Below are positions 46,123-54,795 of a DNA stretch of 64,000 bases, piece by piece. Both the position numbers and the translations under genes were made by a program. The number at the start of each line of letters is the position of its first letter. Positions within the stretch are counted from its first letter, which is position 1. The notes below the pieces were generated by a model. That model was not told the DNA's origin and did not search any database. It worked only from the letters and a program-made list of their open reading frames with translations. Source of the DNA: Nocardioides mesophilus (GTDB lineage: Bacteria > Actinomycetota > Actinomycetes > Propionibacteriales > Nocardioidaceae); contig NZ_CP060713.1 of assembly GCF_014395785.1 (NCBI RefSeq), forward strand, positions 2,260,501 to 2,324,500. Reading direction: 5' to 3'.

Positions 46123-46251
46123 ATGGTCCGGGCCCTCGCAGCAGCAACCGTGATCGCCCTCGTGGGGGCGATGGCCACCACCGACGTCCGGCAGGACCGG
46201 GAGACCCCGGACTGGTACGTCGAGCTCTGCGCCCGGGTCAGCACCTGCTAG
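46123..46251 (+). CDS. Possible 42-residue secreted peptide
   Basis: ATG 46123 opens 43 codons to TAG 46249-46251. The product has a hydrophobic N-terminal stretch (ALAAATVIALVGAMATT) and a polar end with two cysteines (WYVELCARVSTC). This resembles a signal peptide plus a mini-protein. Shine-Dalgarno is weak. A chance frame is possible. Confidence 0.3.
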   Translation: MVRALAAATVIALVGAMATTDVRQDRETPDWYVELCARVSTC

Positions 46252-46271
46252 TCCGGACGGGTGGTGTGCGG

Positions 46272-46283
46272 GGACGAAGGTCC
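46272..46283. promoter_or_regulatory. DosR/DevR-like box upstream of universal stress genes
   Basis: GGAC-GAAG-GTCC, within GGGGACGAAGGTCCTTG, resembles the DosR palindrome (GGGAC-N4-GTCCC). It lies 58 bases before the first stress-protein start. In mycobacteria such genes are under DosR during hypoxia; here this is inference. Confidence 0.4.
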
Positions 46284-46340
46284 TTGCCCCCGGACCGTCC
46301 GCCTCTCGGTTCCTCCGGGCCCGGCCGGGACCGTGGAGGT

Positions 46341-47249
46341 ATGACAACCTCTGCCGCCAACGGAGCCGTGGTCGTCGGTGTCGACGCCACCACGCACAGC
46401 GACGCCGCCCTCGAGTGGGCGACCCGCTACGCGACCGCTCACCACCGCCCGCTGCTGCTGGTGCACGCAGCCGGGGTGCCGACCGTCTACGAGTCCCTCA
46501 GCGGACCCACCGAGAACCGCCGCGAGCTGCGGATCGCCGGGCGGCGTACCACCGACCGGGCGCTCGGGCTGGTCCGCCAGCAGGCGCCGGAGCTCGAGGT
46601 CCGGGTGCACATGGCGCTGGGGATCGCCCGCGACGTGCTGCTCGACTCCATCGAGGGCGCGCACCTGCTGGTCGTCGGCTCCCGCGGACGCGGCTCGCTC
46701 GCCTCGTTCGTCCTGGGCTCGGTCAGCGTCGGGATGGCGGCCAAGGCGCCCTGCCCGGTCGTGGTGGTCCGGCCGATCATGGCCCGCCACGAGGACAGCC
46801 CCTACTTCGGCAGCGTGGTCGTCGGCGTGGACGCCACCGACCTCTCGCAGGCCGCGCTGGAGCAGGCGTTCGACCTGGCCTCCACCGAGGGCCGAGCGCT
46901 GGTCGTCATGCACGCCTGGGGCCCCGGCCTGGTGATGTACCACCAGCCGCCGGAGATCGAGACGTTCGCCGGTGAGGAGCACCACCTGGCGCTCGCGGAG
47001 GCGCTGGCCGGCTACGCCGAGCGTTACCCCGACGTGGCGGTGACCGAGTACCACACCCAGCAGGAGCCGGGCCGCGAGCTGGTCCGGATCTCCGAGGACG
47101 CCTACCTGGTGGTCGTCGGGTCCCGGGGGCGCAGCGAGGCCCGGTCGGTGATCTTCGGCTCCGTGAGCCGCTACGTCGTCGAGCACGCCCGCTGCCCGGT
47201 GATGGTCGTCCGCCGGCCGGCCCCTGTCGCCGCGGTGACCAGCGCATGA
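46341..47249 (+). CDS. Tandem-domain universal stress protein
   Basis: A 302-residue protein of two UspA domains (about 1-145 and 153-300). Each retains the ATP-binding motif G-x2-G-x9-G-S: VVGSRGRGSLASFVLGSVS and VVGSRGRSEARSVIFGSVS. Both start with VVVGVDAT. It likely binds ATP and acts in dormancy or stress. I choose ATG 46341 (MTTSAANG). Its stop overlaps the next gene's start (ATGA). Confidence 0.93.
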   Translation: MTTSAANGAVVVGVDATTHSDAALEWATRYATAHHRPLLLVHAAGVPTVYESLSGPTENRRELRIAGRRTTDRALGLVRQQAPELEVRVHMALGIARDVLLDSIEGAHLLVVGSRGRGSLASFVLGSVSVGMAAKAPCPVVVVRPIMARHEDSPYFGSVVVGVDATDLSQAALEQAFDLASTEGRALVVMHAWGPGLVMYHQPPEIETFAGEEHHLALAEALAGYAERYPDVAVTEYHTQQEPGRELVRISEDAYLVVVGSRGRSEARSVIFGSVSRYVVEHARCPVMVVRRPAPVAAVTSA

Positions 47250-48142
47250 TCCGACGCAGCGGACCGGTGGTCGCGGCCGTCGACGGGACCGGTGACGGCC
47301 TCCGCGCCGCCCGCTACGCCGCGCAGGAGGCGCTGCGGCGTCGCAGCGGGCTGCGGCTGGTGCACGTGCTGCACGAGACGGTCGCCTGGGTCCCCGCACT
47401 CCCGGCCTTCACCTACGAGTCGTTGCGCACCACCGGCCTCGAGATCCTCGACGAGGCCGTGGACGCGGTCGACGACGTCACCGGCGGGGTGCTGCACGTG
47501 GAGGCCGTGCTCACCCGCGGCCCGCGGGTGCCGGCTCTGCTCGACCGGATGCGGGACGCGTCGCTGGTGGTGGTCGCGACCCGGCCCTCCACCGTGAAGC
47601 GGGTGCTCACCGGCTCCACGTCGGTGGCGCTGTCGGCCCGGTCCCGGTGCCCGGTGGTGTGCGTCCCCGAGACCTGGCGACCCAGCGTCGGCCAGCACCG
47701 GGTGGTGGCCGGGGTCGACGGCTCCGAGGCCACCGAGCCGGTCCTCGACGCGGCCTTCGAGGAGGCCGCGGAGCGCGACGCCGCGCTCACCGTGGTGCAC
47801 GCGTGGCGGCCGAGCAGCAGCGTCGACCCGACCACCGCGGCGCTCGCCGAGGCGCGGTGGCGCGAGAACGCCGACGCCGAGCTCGAGCGGCTGGTCGAGG
47901 TCCGTCATGCCGCGTACCCCGACGTCAAGGTGCACCTGTGGCTGCCGCACGAGTGGCCGGCCGACGCGCTGGTCGAGGCCTCGGCCGACGCCGACCTGCT
48001 GGTGGTGGGGCGCCGCGGTCACGGCGGCCTGCTCGGCCTCTCGCTCGGCGGCACCTCACGCAGCCTGCTCCGGGTCAGCCGGTGCCCGGTGGCCGTGGTG
48101 CCGGACCCGCTGGGCGCCGACCTGGCGGCGCGGGCCGGCTGA
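47246..48142 (+). CDS. Tandem-domain universal stress protein, second
   Basis: A 298-residue two-domain UspA protein. The C-terminal domain has VVGRRGHGGLLGLSLGGTS; the N-terminal domain has lost the glycine motif (VVVATRPSTVKRVLTGSTS), so only one ATP site is likely. It is translationally coupled to the preceding stress gene and its end is convergent with the ElaA-like gene. Confidence 0.9.
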   Translation: MIRRSGPVVAAVDGTGDGLRAARYAAQEALRRRSGLRLVHVLHETVAWVPALPAFTYESLRTTGLEILDEAVDAVDDVTGGVLHVEAVLTRGPRVPALLDRMRDASLVVVATRPSTVKRVLTGSTSVALSARSRCPVVCVPETWRPSVGQHRVVAGVDGSEATEPVLDAAFEEAAERDAALTVVHAWRPSSSVDPTTAALAEARWRENADAELERLVEVRHAAYPDVKVHLWLPHEWPADALVEASADADLLVVGRRGHGGLLGLSLGGTSRSLLRVSRCPVAVVPDPLGADLAARAG

Positions 48143-48151
48143 GCTGCCCGC

Positions 48152-48592
48152 TCAGCCGCCGGCCCCGGGCCGGGTCATCGGCACGTGCGGGATGCCGTCC
48201 TCGACGAACTCCGGGCCGGCGGCCCGGAACCCGAACCGGGCGTACCACCCCTGGAGGTAGGACTGGGCGTCCAGCCGGGACTCCTGGTCGCCGACCAGCT
48301 CGAGCGCGCGGCGCACCAACCGCTCCGCGAGCCCCGCGCCACGGTGCTCGCGGTCCACGAGCACGCGGCCGATGCGGGCCGTGGCGCCGTCGTCGAGGAG
48401 CCGGAGGTACGCCACCGGCGCCGGCGCCCCGATCCACAGGTGCCGGGTGCCGGGCTCGAGGTCGCGGCCGTCGAGCTCGGGGTAGGGGCACTCCTGCTCG
48501 ACCACGAAGACGCTCTCGCGCAGCCGCCACAGGGAGTACGCCGTGCGGGCGTCCAGCTCGTCGAAGGAGGCCACCTGCACGTCGTCGTCCAC
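48152..48592 (-). CDS. ElaA-type GNAT acetyltransferase
   Basis: A 146-residue GNAT protein of the ElaA group: TAYSLWRLRESVFVVEQECP at the N-terminus, the acetyl-CoA loop RVLVDREHRGAGLAERLV, and QSYLQGWYARFGFRAAGPEF. GTG at 48592. ElaA-like proteins are of unknown substrate. The gene is ten bases from the esterase upstream, likely cotranscribed. Confidence 0.9.
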   Translation of the reverse strand: MDDDVQVASFDELDARTAYSLWRLRESVFVVEQECPYPELDGRDLEPGTRHLWIGAPAPVAYLRLLDDGATARIGRVLVDREHRGAGLAERLVRRALELVGDQESRLDAQSYLQGWYARFGFRAAGPEFVEDGIPHVPMTRPGAGG

Positions 48593-48602
48593 GACGCCCA
48601 GG

Positions 48603-49514
48603 CTAGCCAGCCACCACCGGCCCGCCGAGGAAGGCCGCGATCCGGCGGCGGGCGGCGCGGCCCTCCCGGACCGGCAGCAGCGGGTAGACGTGGATCAGCC
48701 CCGGCTCCTCCTCGTAGGACACCTCCACCCCGGCGGCGCGGGCGCGGCGTACCGCCTCACGCACCTGCGGCAGCAGCAGGTCGCGGGTCCCACACAGCAC
48801 CAGCGTCCGCGGCAGCCCGGTGTGGTCGCCGAAGAGCGGGCTGACCTCGGGCCGCAGCGGGTCGTCGCCGCCGGCCCACCAGCTGCCGAAGAGCTTGAGC
48901 TTGCTCAACCGCAGCCACGGGTCCCGCGCGGCGGCCTCCTCGGTGCCCGGCGTGGTCCCGGTCAGGTCCACCCACGGGGAGACCAGCACCAGGCCGGTCG
49001 GCTGCGGCCCGGGGGACCGGGCGATCCGCTGGGCGAGGGCGAGCGCGAGGCCGCCGCCGGCGGAGTCGCCGGCCAGCACCACCCCGCCGGGCGACTCCAC
49101 GGCCAGCTCGGTGAAAAGTGCGGTCAGCGGCTCGAGCGCGTCGCGCCAGGAGTGCGTCGGCGTCAGCGGGTACGCCGGCAGCACCCACCGCGTCCCGGTG
49201 TCGCGGGCCAGCCCCGCGGCGAAGCGCCAGTGGAAGCGGTCCAGGCCGCCGACGAAGCCGCCGCCGTGCAGGTGCAGCACGGTCCGCGTCGGCGTGCTGC
49301 CCTCCGGCCGCACCTCGTGGACCGGGAACGGGGCGCCGCTGCGCCGGGTGAGCGTGACCCCGCGCAGCCGGCCGCGTCCGGTCGGCGGCGCCTCGACGGC
49401 TCCGCTCTGCCCGTCGAGCACCTCGCGCCGGGTCCGCTCGGGGTCGACGACCTCCGCGGAGCGGCGTACGACCGGGATCGCCCGGCTGAAGATCTCGTGG
49501 ACGAGGCTCGGCAC
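48603..49514 (-). CDS. Alpha/beta hydrolase, hormone-sensitive-lipase type
   Basis: A 303-residue esterase. The oxyanion motif is HLHGGGFVGG near residue 82, the nucleophile is Ser in LAGDSAGGGLALALA near 147, and the late Asp and His are in the C-terminal part (EEEPGLIHVYPLLP). These enzymes hydrolyse short acyl esters. ATG 49514. It is divergent from the TPP riboswitch and thiamine importer. Confidence 0.9.
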   Translation of the reverse strand: MPSLVHEIFSRAIPVVRRSAEVVDPERTRREVLDGQSGAVEAPPTGRGRLRGVTLTRRSGAPFPVHEVRPEGSTPTRTVLHLHGGGFVGGLDRFHWRFAAGLARDTGTRWVLPAYPLTPTHSWRDALEPLTALFTELAVESPGGVVLAGDSAGGGLALALAQRIARSPGPQPTGLVLVSPWVDLTGTTPGTEEAAARDPWLRLSKLKLFGSWWAGGDDPLRPEVSPLFGDHTGLPRTLVLCGTRDLLLPQVREAVRRARAAGVEVSYEEEPGLIHVYPLLPVREGRAARRRIAAFLGGPVVAG

Positions 49515-49550
49515 GCCGCGAGGCTACCCGGGAGGTAGGGTCGGGGCACA

Positions 49551-49643
49551 ACGACAGGGGAGCGTCTACCGGGACGCTGAGAGTGCGGAACCAACCGCAG
49601 ACCCTCGAACCTGATCCGGGTCATTCCGGCGAAGGGAGTCGAG
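49551..49643 (+). promoter_or_regulatory. TPP (THI-box) riboswitch
   Basis: The conserved parts are present in order: CAGGGGAGC (49555-49563), the GACGCTGAGAG element (49573-49583), then ACCCTCGAACCTGATCCGG and TCATTCCGGCGAAGGGA. A short P1 helix forms between CGAC 49552-49555 and GTCG 49638-49641. It precedes a thiamine-type ABC importer, so thiamine diphosphate should switch the operon off. Confidence 0.95.
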
Positions 49644-49665
49644 TCTCGACCGCTCACGCGGTCCC

Positions 49666-49683
49666 CTCCCGAACGTATGGGAG
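49666..49683 (+). promoter_or_regulatory. Shine-Dalgarno sequestering hairpin after the riboswitch
   Basis: CTCCC (49666-49670) can pair with GGGAG (49679-49683), which is the ribosome-binding site of the thiB gene (ATG 49691). The same CTCCC could instead pair with GGGAG at 49634-49638 inside the riboswitch's 3' strand. A GACCGC/GCGGTC hairpin (49648-49663) lies between. This suggests control of translation. Confidence 0.6.
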
Positions 49684-49690
49684 ATGCACC

Positions 49691-50773
49691 ATGCCCGTCC
49701 TGCCTCATGTCCGCAGCCACCGACCGGCCGCCCTGGCCGCCTCGGTGCTCACCCTCGCGCTGCTCTCCGGCTGCGCGCTCGGCGGCTCCTCCGAGGACCA
49801 GACCGCCGCCGGCACCAAGAAGGTCCTCGTGGCCACCCACGACTCCTGGGCGATGTCGAAGGACGTCCTCCGCGAGTTCACCCAGGAGACCGGCTACACC
49901 GTCCAGGTGCTGCCCTCCGGCGACGCCGGCGCGCTCACCAACAAGCTGGTGCTGACCAAGGGCGACCCGATCGCCGACATGGTCTACGGCATCGACAACA
50001 CCTTCGTCTCCCGCGCCGTCGACGAGGGCGTGCTGACGCCGTACACGCCGTCCGACAACCCCGGCGCGGCCTTCGAGCCGAAGGGCGCTGCGGCCGCCGA
50101 GCAGGTCACGCCGGTCGACTACAGCGACGTCTGCGTCAACGTCGACGACGCCTGGTTCAAGAAGGAGGGGCTCCGGCCGCCGAGGACCTTCGAGGACCTC
50201 ACCCTGCCCGCCTACCGCGACCTGTTCGTGACCCCGGGGCCGCCGACGTCCTCCCCGGGCCTGGCGTTCCTCGCCGCCACCGTCGCCAAGTTCGGCGACG
50301 ACGGCTGGCAGGCCTACTGGAAGAAGCTGCTCGCCAACGGCGCCAAGGTCACCGCCGGCTGGTCCGACGCCTACGAGGTCGACTTCACCGCCGGCGGCGG
50401 GAACGGCGACCGCCCGATCGTGCTCTCCTACGCGAGCTCGCCCCCGTTCACGATCCCCGAGGGCGGCACCACACCGACCACCAGCGCGCTGCTGGACACC
50501 TGCTTCCGGCAGGTGGAGTACGCCGGCGTCCTCGACGGCGCCAAGAACCCCGCGGGGGCGAAGGCCTTCATCGACTTCATGCTCGGCAAGGACTTCCAGG
50601 AGGCCCTGCCCGACAACATGTACGTCTTCCCGGTGAACCCCGACGCGAAGCTGCCGGAGCTCTGGGCCAAGTGGGCCGTCCCCGCCAAGAACCCGTGGTC
50701 GCTGCCGGAGAGCGAGATCGCCCGGCAGCGCGACGACTGGCTGCAGGCCTGGGCCGACCTCGCGGGCCGGTGA
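49691..50773 (+). CDS. thiB: Thiamine ABC transporter substrate-binding lipoprotein
   Basis: A 360-residue lipoprotein. The signal peptide ends in the lipobox LALLSGC (Cys28). The mature part matches ThiB-type binding proteins: VLVATHDSWAMSKDVLREFT, GIDNTFVSRAVDEGVL, VPVDYSDVCVN-like VTPVDYSDVCVNVDDAWF and a late segment LPDNMYVFPVN. It captures thiamine or its phosphates outside the cell. ATG 49691. The TPP riboswitch immediately upstream supports the substrate. Confidence 0.92.
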   Translation: MPVLPHVRSHRPAALAASVLTLALLSGCALGGSSEDQTAAGTKKVLVATHDSWAMSKDVLREFTQETGYTVQVLPSGDAGALTNKLVLTKGDPIADMVYGIDNTFVSRAVDEGVLTPYTPSDNPGAAFEPKGAAAAEQVTPVDYSDVCVNVDDAWFKKEGLRPPRTFEDLTLPAYRDLFVTPGPPTSSPGLAFLAATVAKFGDDGWQAYWKKLLANGAKVTAGWSDAYEVDFTAGGGNGDRPIVLSYASSPPFTIPEGGTTPTTSALLDTCFRQVEYAGVLDGAKNPAGAKAFIDFMLGKDFQEALPDNMYVFPVNPDAKLPELWAKWAVPAKNPWSLPESEIARQRDDWLQAWADLAGR

Positions 50774-50790
50774 CCTGCGGTGGGTGAGCG

Positions 50791-52443
50791 GTGAGGACCG
50801 GCTGGCGCGGGGCCGCCGGGCTGGCGGCGCTGGCGGCGGTTCCGGTCCTCACCCTGCTCGTCTTCTTCGTGCTGCCGGTCAGCGGGATGGTGGCGCGCGG
50901 GCTGTGGACCGACGGCCGGTTCGACCCGCTGGCCGCGCTCGAGGTGCTGACCCGCAGCCGCACCCACCAGGTGCTGTGGTTCACGGTCTGGTCCGCCGCC
51001 GTGGCCACCGTGGTGACCGTGCTGCTCGGGCTGCCGCTCACCTTCGTGCTCTACCGCCTGCGGCTGCCCGGACGGCGGCTGCTCCGTGCCCTGGTGATGA
51101 TGCCGTTCGTGATGCCGACCGTCGTGGTCGGCGTCGCCTTCCGGACCCTGCTGGTCCCCTCGGGGCTGCTCGGCGCGCTGGGCCTGGACGGCACCCCGGC
51201 CGCGATCGTGGCCGCGATGGTCTTCTTCAACCTGGCCGTGGTGGTCCGCACCGTCGGCGGCATGTGGGAGAACCTCGACCCTCGCCGGGAGCAGGCCGCG
51301 GCCACGCTCGGGGCGTCGCCGTGGCACGCGTTCCGCACGGTGACGCTGCCGGCCCTGGCACCGGCGGTGGTCTCGGCGGCCAGCGTGGTGTTCCTCTTCT
51401 GCGCCACCGCGTTCGGCATCGTGCTCACGCTCGGCGGGCTGCGGTACTCCACCGTCGAGACCGAGATCTACCAGCTCACCACCCAGTTCCTGGACCTGCA
51501 GGCGGCGGCCGCGCTGTCGCTGCTGCAGCTCGTCGTGGTCACCGGCCTGCTCGTCGCCGCGCACCGGGGCCGCACCAGCCGCGCGCAGGCGCTGGCCCGC
51601 TCCTCCGCGGGGTCGGTGGCCCGGCGGCCCGCGCTGCGCGACCTGCCGCAGCTGGTGCTCGCCGGCCTCGCCCTGCTCCTGGTGGTGGCGCCGGCCGCCG
51701 CCCTGGTGGTCGGCTCGCTGCAGGTCGGCGACGGCTGGGGGCTCGGGCACTACCGGGCGCTGCAGACCACCGGCGGCGACTCCGCGCTGCTGGTGCCGGT
51801 CACCGAGGCGCTGAACAACTCCTGGCGGGTGGCCGTGGACGCGACCCTGCTGGCGATGGTCCTCGGCTGCCTGGTCGCGATCGTCGTGTCCCGGACCGGC
51901 CGGAGCCGTCGGCAACGACGTACCCTCGCCGTCCTCGACGGGGTGTTCATGCTCCCGCTCGGCGTCTCCGCGGTCACGCTCGGGTTCGGGTTCCTGATCA
52001 CCTTGAACCAGCCCCCGCTCGACCTGCGCAGCAGCCCGTGGCTGGTCCCGATCGCCCAGGCGATGGTGGCGCTGCCGCTGGTGGTCCGCACGCTCGCGCC
52101 GGTGCTGCGCTCGGTCGACCCGCGGCAGCGCCAGGCGGCCGCCTCCCTGGGCGCCTCCCCGCTGCGGGTGCTGGCCACCGTGGACCTGCCCACCGTGTGG
52201 CGGCCGCTGCTGGCCGCGACCGGCTTCGCGTTCGCGGTCTCGCTCGGCGAGTTCGGCGCGACCAGCTTCCTGGTCCGCCCGGACCGGCCGACGATGCCGG
52301 TGGTGATCTACCAGCTGATCGGGCGGCCGGGAGAGGCCAACTACGGGATGGCGCTGGCCGCCTCGGTCGTGCTGGCCGTGCTGACGGTGACCGTGATGGC
52401 GCTGGTGGAGCGGCTGCGCCTCGGCAGCGTGGGAGCCTTCTGA
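50791..52443 (+). CDS. thiP: Thiamine ABC transporter permease, two fused domains
   Basis: A 550-residue membrane protein of about 12 helices in two BPD_transp_1 domains. The EAA loops read EQAAATLGASPWHAFRTVTL and RQRQAAASLGASPLRVLATV. This is the ThiP layout. GTG 50791 follows thiB by 17 bases. It forms the channel with the ATPase encoded next. Confidence 0.92.
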   Translation: MRTGWRGAAGLAALAAVPVLTLLVFFVLPVSGMVARGLWTDGRFDPLAALEVLTRSRTHQVLWFTVWSAAVATVVTVLLGLPLTFVLYRLRLPGRRLLRALVMMPFVMPTVVVGVAFRTLLVPSGLLGALGLDGTPAAIVAAMVFFNLAVVVRTVGGMWENLDPRREQAAATLGASPWHAFRTVTLPALAPAVVSAASVVFLFCATAFGIVLTLGGLRYSTVETEIYQLTTQFLDLQAAAALSLLQLVVVTGLLVAAHRGRTSRAQALARSSAGSVARRPALRDLPQLVLAGLALLLVVAPAAALVVGSLQVGDGWGLGHYRALQTTGGDSALLVPVTEALNNSWRVAVDATLLAMVLGCLVAIVVSRTGRSRRQRRTLAVLDGVFMLPLGVSAVTLGFGFLITLNQPPLDLRSSPWLVPIAQAMVALPLVVRTLAPVLRSVDPRQRQAAASLGASPLRVLATVDLPTVWRPLLAATGFAFAVSLGEFGATSFLVRPDRPTMPVVIYQLIGRPGEANYGMALAASVVLAVLTVTVMALVERLRLGSVGAF

Positions 52444-52446
52444 GCG

Positions 52447-53442
52447 ATGCTCACCGTCCGCGACCTCTCCGTGCACTTCGACGACCTCCCTGCGGTGGAG
52501 GACGTCACGCTCAGCCTGCCCACCGGCGAGGTGCTCGCGGTCCTCGGCCCCTCCGGCTGCGGGAAGTCCACGCTGCTGCGCGCGGTCGCCGGCCTGGAGC
52601 CCCTCGCCTCCGGCAGCGTCAGCTACGACGGGCGGGACCTGGGCCGGGTGCCCACCCACCGGCGCGGCTTCGCGCTGATGTTCCAGGACGCGCAGCTGTT
52701 CTGGCACCAGGACGTGGCCGGCAACGTCGGCTACCCGCTGCGGCTGCGCCGGCGGCCCCGGGCCGAGATCCGGGCCCGGGTCACGGAGCTGCTCGAGCTG
52801 GTCGGGCTGCCCGGCTACGGCGAGCGGAGCCCGGCCACGCTCTCCGGCGGTGAGCGGCAGCGGGTGGCGCTGGCCCGGTCGCTGGCCGCCGAGCCGCGGC
52901 TGCTGCTGCTCGACGAGCCGTTGAGCGCCCTGGACCGGGAGCTGCGGGAACGGCTCGCCGCCGACCTGCGGCAGATCCTGGTCGCGGCCGGCACCACCGC
53001 GCTGCTGGTCACCCACGACCAGGAGGAGGCGTTCGCCGTCGCCGACCGGATGGCGGTGATGCGGGCGGGTCGCGTCGTGCAGGACGGCACCGTCGAGGAG
53101 GTGTGGGGCTCCCCGGTCGACGGGGAGGTGGCGGCCTTCCTCGGCTACGCCACGGTGCTGCACGGGCTGCCGGCCACCCGGGTGCTCGCCGCCGGCGGCT
53201 CGGACGCCGGCGTGGCCGGCGGGGTGGCGCTGCGCCGCTCCGCGCTCGTGCAGGACCCGGCCGGCGCCCTGCGCGGGCGGGTCGTCGAGGCGCGGGTGAC
53301 CCCGGAGCAGCTCCGGCTCGAGGTCGACGTCGACGGGGTCGGGCCGGCGCACGCGGTGGCCGACCCGGCAGCCGAGATCCGGGTCGGTGAGCGGGTGCGG
53401 CTGCGCGTCGAGCTGGGGCGGGCCGCCGTACTGCCGGGATGA
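52447..53442 (+). CDS. thiQ: Thiamine ABC transporter ATP-binding protein
   Basis: A 331-residue ATPase. Walker A is GPSGCGKST, signature LSGGERQRVALARSLA, Walker B LLLLDEPLSALD and switch VTHDQEEAFAVA. It is about 100 residues longer than ThiQ of enterobacteria, with a TOBE-like C-terminal extension (RGRVVEARVTPEQLRLEVDV) as in FbpC or PotA. ATG 52447 follows thiP by three bases. Confidence 0.9.
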   Translation: MLTVRDLSVHFDDLPAVEDVTLSLPTGEVLAVLGPSGCGKSTLLRAVAGLEPLASGSVSYDGRDLGRVPTHRRGFALMFQDAQLFWHQDVAGNVGYPLRLRRRPRAEIRARVTELLELVGLPGYGERSPATLSGGERQRVALARSLAAEPRLLLLDEPLSALDRELRERLAADLRQILVAAGTTALLVTHDQEEAFAVADRMAVMRAGRVVQDGTVEEVWGSPVDGEVAAFLGYATVLHGLPATRVLAAGGSDAGVAGGVALRRSALVQDPAGALRGRVVEARVTPEQLRLEVDVDGVGPAHAVADPAAEIRVGERVRLRVELGRAAVLPG

Positions 53443-53473
53443 ACCGGGCCTCCGTCTCCTAGACTCGGCTGTT

Positions 53474-54529
53474 GTGAGACGTCCCGCCTACGCACTCCTC
53501 CTGGGAGTGGCCCTGCTCATGGGCCTGATGGCGTTGATCGCGAGCCTCAAGCTCGGCGCCCCGCTGCGCGACCCCGACGGCTTCCTCGGCCCCTCCTGGG
53601 TGCGGTTGCCGTTGATGGTGCTCGGGGCCTTCCTGGTCGACGTGATCCCCCGGTCGCTGTGGCGCTCCCGCACCGACTGGCGGGCCTTCAAGGGTCACGC
53701 GCTCGGGATCATCCGCGAGCACTGGACCCGGGAGCGGATCCTGCTCGTGGTGATCGGGCTGACCAGCTTCTTCATCACCTACGTCAGCTACCGCAACCTC
53801 AAGAACTTCCTGCCACGCCTCGGCGGCGAGCTGCAGGACCCGGTCCTGCACCGCATCGACCAGGTGCTGGCCTTCGGCCACGAGCCTGCGGTGCTGCTGC
53901 ACGGCCTGCTCGGGGAGGGCGTGGCCGCGCACGTGCTGGCCTTCGTCTACCTGTTCTTCCTGCCGCTCTCCCCGGCCTCGCTGGTCGTCTGGCTGGTGTG
54001 GTCGCGCAACATCAGCTACGGCTACTGGTACGCCACCGCGCACTGCCTGGCGTGGGCGTTCGGGACCGCGAGCTACTACCTGGTGCCCTCGCTGGGGCCG
54101 AACTTCGCCTACGTCTGGCTCTACTCCGACCTGGACCAGACGGGGGTGAAGTCGCTCCAGGACGCGCTGTACAACGGGCGGATCGACATCATCTACAACC
54201 CGTTCGCCGACTCCATCCAGAGCGTCGCCGGCTTCGCGTCGTTGCACGTCGGGATCATCCTCACGCTGGCGCTGATCACGCAGTACACCGTCCGGCACGC
54301 CTGGATCCGGCTGGCCATGTGGGTGCTCTTCGCGTTGACGGTGGTCTCCACGCTCTACTTCGGCTGGCACTACATCGCCGACGACATCGCCGGTGCGGCC
54401 ATCGCCGGGCTCTCGGTGTGGATCGGCGGGCTCGCCACCGGGCAGAAGTTCGACCGCGGCGGGCGCGCCTCGCACCCGACCACCTCGACCGCGCGTGTCC
54501 CGGTCACGGAAGATGTCCGTCCCCGCTAG
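53474..54529 (+). CDS. PAP2-superfamily membrane phosphatase/phosphotransferase
   Basis: A 351-residue membrane protein with five or six helices and the PAP2 signature parts: ASLHVGIILTLAL (central His) and LYFGWHYIADDIAGAAIAG. The long N-terminal part and YLVPSLGPNFAYVWL resemble inositol phosphotransferase-like (AepX-like) PAP2 proteins. It may act in phospholipid or cell-wall lipid metabolism. GTG 53474 chosen; the frame upstream overlaps thiQ. Confidence 0.88.
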   Translation: MRRPAYALLLGVALLMGLMALIASLKLGAPLRDPDGFLGPSWVRLPLMVLGAFLVDVIPRSLWRSRTDWRAFKGHALGIIREHWTRERILLVVIGLTSFFITYVSYRNLKNFLPRLGGELQDPVLHRIDQVLAFGHEPAVLLHGLLGEGVAAHVLAFVYLFFLPLSPASLVVWLVWSRNISYGYWYATAHCLAWAFGTASYYLVPSLGPNFAYVWLYSDLDQTGVKSLQDALYNGRIDIIYNPFADSIQSVAGFASLHVGIILTLALITQYTVRHAWIRLAMWVLFALTVVSTLYFGWHYIADDIAGAAIAGLSVWIGGLATGQKFDRGGRASHPTTSTARVPVTEDVRPR

Positions 54530-54634
54530 CCCCCCGTGACCACCGCGGCCTGATCCGCCGTGGCGGGAAAAGTTGACCCTGCGGGAGTGGGACGGGTCTC
54601 GTGTCGGGGGTCACTGTGCCACTAGACTCTTCCG

Positions 54635-54779
54635 TAGAGGGAGATACACGGGGACGTTCGGACGCGCTGCAGACGTCGCCCGGCCCGTTGCCTCCCGCTC
54701 ACTCGGTGTCGTCCCAGCCTCCCAATGGGACGACCCCGGCCGGTCCCGCCCTCACCTCCCAGGAGGGCGGGACCTTTTT
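54635..54779 (+). ncRNA. Candidate short untranslated RNA ending in an intrinsic terminator
   Basis: A -10-like TAGACT (54623-54628) would start a transcript near 54635 that ends at the perfect terminator 54742-54779, about 145 nt, with no ORF. A second internal helix, GTCGTCCCAGCC...TGGGACGAC (54708-54734 region), is visible. It could also be just the 3' end of the PAP2 transcript. No RNA family is recognised. Confidence 0.3.
54742..54779 (+). terminator. Intrinsic terminator
   Basis: GGTCCCGCCCTC (54742-54753) pairs perfectly with GAGGGCGGGACC (54763-54774) around a nine-base loop and is followed by TTTTT. This is the clearest Rho-independent terminator in the window. Confidence 0.92.
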
Positions 54780-54795
54780 CTTGCCCGCGCGCGGC

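Noticed and set aside
50428-53352. 974-residue minus-strand ORF
   Set aside because: It lies antisense to thiB, thiP and thiQ. Its translation is rich in Gln, His, Gly and Arg, the usual shadow of a high-GC coding strand, and shows no domain.
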